A program made the position numbers and the translations under genes. The notes under the pieces are model-generated. The model did no database searches and was not told the DNA's origin. It saw nothing but the letters and a program-made list of their open reading frames with translations. Shown in pieces: positions 20,901 through 24,515 of a DNA stretch of 24,515 bases. This stretch comes from a virus, in the IMG/VR virus record IMGVR_UViG_3300028610_001825, positions 1-24,515 of that record; one strand, written 5' to 3'. Numbering within the stretch: position 1 is the stretch's first letter; every line of letters starts with the position of its first letter.

Positions 20901-23900
20901 ATAAAGCTCCTGACCCAGCTTACCCGGACCAAACATCTCGGGGGTCAGGTTGTCGGTGACGTACTCGAACACCTTGTTCATAGCGATCGAGGACTGAGTA
21001 TTCAGACGCATCTCCATGGCTAGAACCATATGGATCGCCTTGAAGGTCTGCTTCTGGTAATCGCTCAGAACGAACCCACCGAAGTCCAGCTTGATTACTG
21101 CGTTTTTCGCAGCATCTTGATACCGGACAAACTGGTCTGTGCGAGCAATCCGATCAGTCCCAGACCTAAGATCTTCAAGCCGGGCTTTGACCAGATCAAT
21201 CCAGAAGTTGGTGAAATTATGCGCCGAAGGAGTGAGCCCTCCACCGGAGTTTCCGTTGTCGTTGTTGTCTCCATTTCCACCACCATCTTCTCCATTACCC
21301 TTGTCTCCGCCTTTGTCGATCGGACTGTCATTGATGATGGCCGTGTTGAACAAAATGTTGGAAAACATATTCGTGGGAACCTTGCCCAAGATGCGACGCA
21401 TCAGGGCTTTGACTGTTTTGGCCAGCTTGGTCAGAATAGTTTCTTTCTTCAGGCCCTTGATCAGAGCTTCGTTGGTCAGGGTCCAAGCCATGAACTCGTT
21501 CAGAGCAGCAGCCTGGTTGAACGGGGTGGCATCGATCTGGTAGCCGAGGATCTGGGCCTTGGCAGAGTTGGCCGCATTACGCAGGGCAGCCCCCTTATCG
21601 GAGAAATCCATGTCCATGAACTGCTCCATCAGAGTTTCCAAACGGGACACGGCATCGTTGTTGGTTCCCTCGTAGTGGGCCAGCACCGCCTCAAACGTGG
21701 CCAAGTGCATCATTTCATGGGCCAGGGTCTCATGATTGTTGTCAGTCAAATAGATCACCTTAGCCTCCAGATCGACCATACCCTTGGAATGGGGCAGTGC
21801 CTCACCACGATAGCTCTCCAGTTGTCCGATAGTCCCAATCACTACTTTGTAGTTCTCGGTCAGGAGATCACGCAGAACCCGAACAGTGTCCCGAACACCC
21901 TTGTTGCGAGTCTCCTGGAGCAAGGAAACCAGCAGAGTATCTGTGTCGGTTTCGAGGATCGGCTGTCCCTCGGGAATTGCAGCGGGCTCAGTAATATCTC
22001 GACCCAATAGCTCATTCTCGATGAGATTGTTGATCTCAGCGAGAGTCATCTCTCCGTCGGGGCCACGAGTATATGCACTGTCGGATCCACCCATATGGTC
22101 AACCGAAAGGGGCACACTCCGGAAAGCTTTCTTCCGAGCCAGGTTCTGACGACGTTGCTCTTGAAGAGCCTCCATCAATTCCTGAACATCTTTGGCAGTA
22201 ACCGAGGACTTGCCGGAGTTTTCAGCAACCTGATTGAAGGCAGTCGTGAGTATATCGGCATCGTCTCCGACCATGCTGAGGAAGTTTTCGAAGTCGGCCA
22301 CGATGTCACCCAGTACATCACGATCCCAGTTCTGCATTACCGCGCCATTGATACGATCAGCATACTCTTTGACCTTGTTGATGGGCATATCGATACCATC
22401 AAACACCGGGAGAGTGTCTGCGGGAGCGTCTTTTGAACTGTAGATTGTGTTCATCATCATGGCATCACCACGTCCAATCGAGACGTAGGGAATGATCTTC
22501 ACACCTGCAACGTCGGGTGCAGGCAAGGTGGACTTCATACGCATGTTGCCACTCATGTTTGAGGACAACTCGATATCGCTCACCTGACCAGAGAACGATC
22601 CGACGGCCAAGGTCTGAGTGCCGTTCGAGTACAGGGGAGCATACGCCTTCAACTCTGCAACCAGAGCATCGTAATCGCTCTGGGAGAGTTGACGGATGAT
22701 CGGCTGACCCTTCTTGTTACGCTCGATTTTGCCCTCGGTAGCGCGCTTCTCAGCCAGCTCCAGAAGACGTTTCTGGAACAGCTCCTGAAGGAATTCAGTC
22801 TGGACGTTGGTGACGAAAACCAGGGTATCATTCACGCCGATGATCGGAGCACCAATCACACTCTTGGCTGTGGTTGCAACCATTTCGCCGATACCATCAC
22901 CGATGATATCCTTGAAGACACCCATGGAATTGCCGTCAATAAACGAGTCTTTCCAGTTTACATTACTCGGATACCTTGTCCCGAAGAGAAGCTCAAAGTC
23001 TGCGATCAGATCCGGGTAACCAAGGAAAGCAGCAGGGTCGGTCCCCTCAGGAACATCTACCATTCTATTGTAGAATTCCAGAACCATCTCCTCAGCAATA
23101 CCACTTGCGACACCACGTATACCAGATCCATAGACCGTCTTGGTCATCGGGTTCTTGGCAGTATTACGGGTCATCTCAATGGTGCCCCTATCCGTGATAC
23201 GGAAGTCACCAAAGATCGCGGCAAACCTTGCAGCAGCATACAGAACCTTTTTCTCATTGGGACCGGCCTTGGCGATCTCGGAGAACATACGCCTCTGGGC
23301 CCGGTCAGCAGTCACCTGATAAAGGTCGACGTTCCCGCCAGAGAAGAACCGGTTCAGGGTCTTGAATTTCGTTCCAAGGAAGAACCCAACACGCTGGAAG
23401 TTGTTCATATCCTCTGGGGTCACTTTACCTTGGCCGAAGTTGCTCATCATATTGGCCGGACCATCGGTCTTGCCATCAAGCTCAAAGCTCAAGCTGGTCT
23501 CGAACTTGGTCTTGTCCGTGGTATGATTGAAGTCTGCCACAGCGAACAGTGCGTTCAACTGGGCCATCTCCAGTTCCCCAGTGAGAGCGAAGAGGGCATC
23601 AGCATCCAGAACACCACTGGTGAGGTAGGCTTCGATCAGTTCCACGGCCTCACCATACTTGGCGGTAAAGTCATCCTGGATACGGGACAGGATACTCTGG
23701 TGAGCCTCATTCTCAACCTTGGCCAGATCAGAAGCCTGAGCAACTGTCAGCCAGAAGGCATCAGCATCTTCCTGGTTCGTCATGTCCAAGGTGGAATGTG
23801 TGGGGGTCACCAGAGCCCGAAGGATCTTGTTGTTCTGAGGGTTGATGCCCTTAAACTGGTGTCGACCAACCTTGGAAATACCCACAGGGTAGTAGACCGG

Positions 23901-24515
23901 AGTATCTTCACGACCTTCCAGTTCAGCTAGTACAGCCTGTGCATCATCCCAGTCCCGCTCGATGGAGAGGTTCTTGCCCTCAATGGAGCTGCGGAGAGGA
24001 TGGTTTTTCGTCAACTCTGAGACATCCCGGAAACCGAGCATCTTGGAGATGACATCAAATCCAATGGCCTTGGCCAGATCGGAGATACCCTTGGCCTTTG
24101 TGTGAGGAGTGTCCTGCATGGCCTTCAAGGCAGCTCGTTCGATCCTGGAAAGCTTCACATTCCCTCGGCTCTGGGTGCGATCGGTGGCTTCGATCTTCTC
24201 CCCAATGGAGGGGGTAGTATTCTCCTCCGGGGCGAGGAGTTTCTGAACCGAGTTCTGACCGCTGAGTCCAATATCCTTTTGGATCGGCTGAAGCTTCCTG
24301 ACGTTGATGGTAGGCGTTGTCACCTTCTTGCCATCCTTGATCACCGGGACATCGTTGATATCGAGAAACTCGAATTTGACATCCAGTACAGTGAGCATCT
24401 CTTTGACGAGACCTTCGACAGCTCCCCGAGCATCGACGAGCTGAGCATCAGAGTTAGCTTCGACGTTCCACATACGAATGATCTGCTTTGCCAGAACCTC
24501 TGATGCCTGACGGGG
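17961..24515 (-). CDS. Giant N4-like virion RNA polymerase, partial at window edge
   Basis: The reading frame stays open to base 24515, so the true start is outside. Numbering from the first Met in the window (24473), the T7/N4 RNA polymerase signatures are: SKVGR with R204 (the T/DxxGR motif); motif A LDGKTDGP with D333; motif B RNTAKNPMTKTVYG with R436, K440, Y448 and G449 at exactly T7 spacing; motif C PVFDGIDM with D692, where the His of T7's HD is Phe. HETLAHEMMH follows (H919, E920, H923), a zincin HExxH. A Gly/Asn/Asp-rich linker spans ~1052-1082. The last ~1,090 residues are mainly helical, ending in ...SDWE, perhaps for encapsidation. In N4 this protein is packaged and injected to transcribe early genes from hairpin promoters. 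Confidence 0.88.
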   Translation of the reverse strand, partial: PRQASEVLAKQIIRMWNVEANSDAQLVDARGAVEGLVKEMLTVLDVKFEFLDINDVPVIKDGKKVTTPTINVRKLQPIQKDIGLSGQNSVQKLLAPEENTTPSIGEKIEATDRTQSRGNVKLSRIERAALKAMQDTPHTKAKGISDLAKAIGFDVISKMLGFRDVSELTKNHPLRSSIEGKNLSIERDWDDAQAVLAELEGREDTPVYYPVGISKVGRHQFKGINPQNNKILRALVTPTHSTLDMTNQEDADAFWLTVAQASDLAKVENEAHQSILSRIQDDFTAKYGEAVELIEAYLTSGVLDADALFALTGELEMAQLNALFAVADFNHTTDKTKFETSLSFELDGKTDGPANMMSNFGQGKVTPEDMNNFQRVGFFLGTKFKTLNRFFSGGNVDLYQVTADRAQRRMFSEIAKAGPNEKKVLYAAARFAAIFGDFRITDRGTIEMTRNTAKNPMTKTVYGSGIRGVASGIAEEMVLEFYNRMVDVPEGTDPAAFLGYPDLIADFELLFGTRYPSNVNWKDSFIDGNSMGVFKDIIGDGIGEMVATTAKSVIGAPIIGVNDTLVFVTNVQTEFLQELFQKRLLELAEKRATEGKIERNKKGQPIIRQLSQSDYDALVAELKAYAPLYSNGTQTLAVGSFSGQVSDIELSSNMSGNMRMKSTLPAPDVAGVKIIPYVSIGRGDAMMMNTIYSSKDAPADTLPVFDGIDMPINKVKEYADRINGAVMQNWDRDVLGDIVADFENFLSMVGDDADILTTAFNQVAENSGKSSVTAKDVQELMEALQEQRRQNLARKKAFRSVPLSVDHMGGSDSAYTRGPDGEMTLAEINNLIENELLGRDITEPAAIPEGQPILETDTDTLLVSLLQETRNKGVRDTVRVLRDLLTENYKVVIGTIGQLESYRGEALPHSKGMVDLEAKVIYLTDNNHETLAHEMMHLATFEAVLAHYEGTNNDAVSRLETLMEQFMDMDFSDKGAALRNAANSAKAQILGYQIDATPFNQAAALNEFMAWTLTNEALIKGLKKETILTKLAKTVKALMRRILGKVPTNMFSNILFNTAIINDSPIDKGGDKGNGEDGGGNGDNNDNGNSGGGLTPSAHNFTNFWIDLVKARLEDLRSGTDRIARTDQFVRYQDAAKNAVIKLDFGGFVLSDYQKQTFKAIHMVLAMEMRLNTQSSIAMNKVFEYVTDNLTPEMFGPGKLGQELYATVRDLLGDTKNDESVTDAMAVLLALSQTSKKFREALDQLPEPETDNKLNAGTLNAFLTSITGMMMNKAIGTIDTSDGNAKELLDVLAENLLREDTDKEFSLLRDLMGSITRADNYVSGAMSKLAERAAEVDRRMQASDRSALTKILVGTVSGAAAFIDAQRSEVAVQGIKRLTHMGASLDHFVFFREFVTEIVGTDKTNAEVMQIQDRANYAIQAIRQDLKEDMPIIFQNAFENHPDADQWKAAHRILGKLDFANLFDLGNPERAFDLLTDSGLLSSKTAAKEVEINAAFSKAVADTILEKAKQLASFMNGKGAGHQLWKNAYAINRLGGEYDAKMTAAIDTLVSLYALEIADQAQKDTIAEMYDNDTEATKNLVTYMQALNIEEDLKIVSESARMNGYKGWVPDHGTTNARLIIEDDSKGDELIRMGFTRVGDYTAESKFSSVSRGYYTTTVKQGGSYSQGALQTVQGSYRGVNAHSGLTISGATSGVLSAEGSLEATKSLNDGTGVVNDKEVLIPVYDETGVIFYERAINPDVLEQYTKPRSNLALMLGAWAGRQVEEKLADQYNTELVIELKKIWDNRGPGDEGLFVDISNPKLKDQVYKDSWRVISPHTKAAIEDIFGEADGFPVRKDMVNLALGYRDPSIVDVWTGKTRMPKAAQIAVQAATKLLMGDRAVTILSRSEEAVQGVVSSAKDLIIVRSLIVPYMNMQANVFQLATRGVPYKTMIKGYRDKLAEIERFNVNKTKLLELDTRIALAGNNANRKSILQQQYQVILDENARMSIAPLIEAGAYKNISEGITDLDVELTSGRMAEWLEGQVNKLPPKLQTITKYAFISKDTTIYKAANKAVQYGDFLAKAIMYDHLLGQGMDADTAMKKINEEYVNFSVLPGRTRSYLESLGGTWFLSFKIRVMKIAMSILRDNPVRAMITAGTVGEFGSPVNDNLVTVHAQDRLDYALGWDMLFGAPSLNPWAQMSDWE

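Noticed and set aside
18309-23930. Long plus-strand ORFs (293, 331, 326 and 413 aa) across the right end
   Set aside because: They are antisense to the giant RNA polymerase gene, have no ribosome sites or recognisable motifs, and read as mirror images of its codons. The minus frame has clear RNA polymerase motifs.
1-24515. CRISPR array, insertion sequence or transposase
   Set aside because: No spaced direct repeats of array type and no transposase-like coding region were found on either strand.

Overview
This window is a piece of a tailed double-stranded DNA phage genome, most likely an N4-like podovirus or a relative of that group. The strongest evidence is the 6.5 kb minus-strand gene at the right end. 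It carries all four signature motifs of the T7/N4 single-subunit RNA polymerase family inside a giant protein, which is the architecture of the N4 virion RNA polymerase. It converges with a plus-strand replication block that runs Dda-like helicase, family A DNA polymerase, PD-(D/E)XK nuclease, helicase-primase, RecA-like ATPase, SSB, RusA-like nuclease. As I recall, this resembles the N4 replication block followed by its vRNAP gene. The host is not directly visible. A sigma70-like promoter, strong Shine-Dalgarno sites and an adenosylcobalamin-type ribonucleotide reductase point to a Gram-negative, probably aquatic, host with access to B12; that is inference.

Layout. (1) 22-3187, plus strand: five tightly packed genes, three with start/stop overlaps, for virion-surface or tail-appendage-like beta-rich proteins, including a modular fibre-like protein and a LamG-like protein. 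(2) 3188-4030: a self-contained unit with a small hairpin, a TTGACT-N17-TATAGA promoter, a strong ribosome binding site, a 234-aa structural protein and an intrinsic terminator. (3) 4047-5090: tRNA-Thr(UGU) only a few bases upstream of the Shine-Dalgarno of a small gene, then a SLOG/DprA-like nucleotide-binding protein and another small protein. (4) 5102-7453: class II ribonucleotide reductase, making deoxynucleotides. (5) 7481-14846: helicase, DNA polymerase, a small protein, Fe-S-type exonuclease and a fused helicase-primase. (6) 14847-15037: a short intergenic stretch with two consecutive inverted repeats and a G-rich strand. (7) 15038-17947: a two-TM protein, RecA-like ATPase, SSB, RusA-like protein with an AT-hook, and a second two-TM protein. 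(8) 17935-17962: a hairpin shared by the two convergent stop codons. (9) 17961-24515, minus strand: the giant virion RNA polymerase, still open at the window edge.

How it fits together: NrdJ supplies dNTPs; the Dda-like helicase, helicase-primase, SSB and DNA polymerase replicate the genome; the PD-(D/E)XK nuclease, RecA-like ATPase and RusA-like protein handle recombination and branched DNA. The vRNAP would be packaged in the capsid and injected to start early transcription.

The most unusual points are a zincin-type HExxH motif downstream of the RNA polymerase core in the same polypeptide, a degenerate uracil-DNA-glycosylase-like domain at the DNA polymerase N-terminus, the altered polymerase motifs B and C, and the double inverted repeat at 14927-15013. 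All assignments come from reading the sequence; no database search was run.
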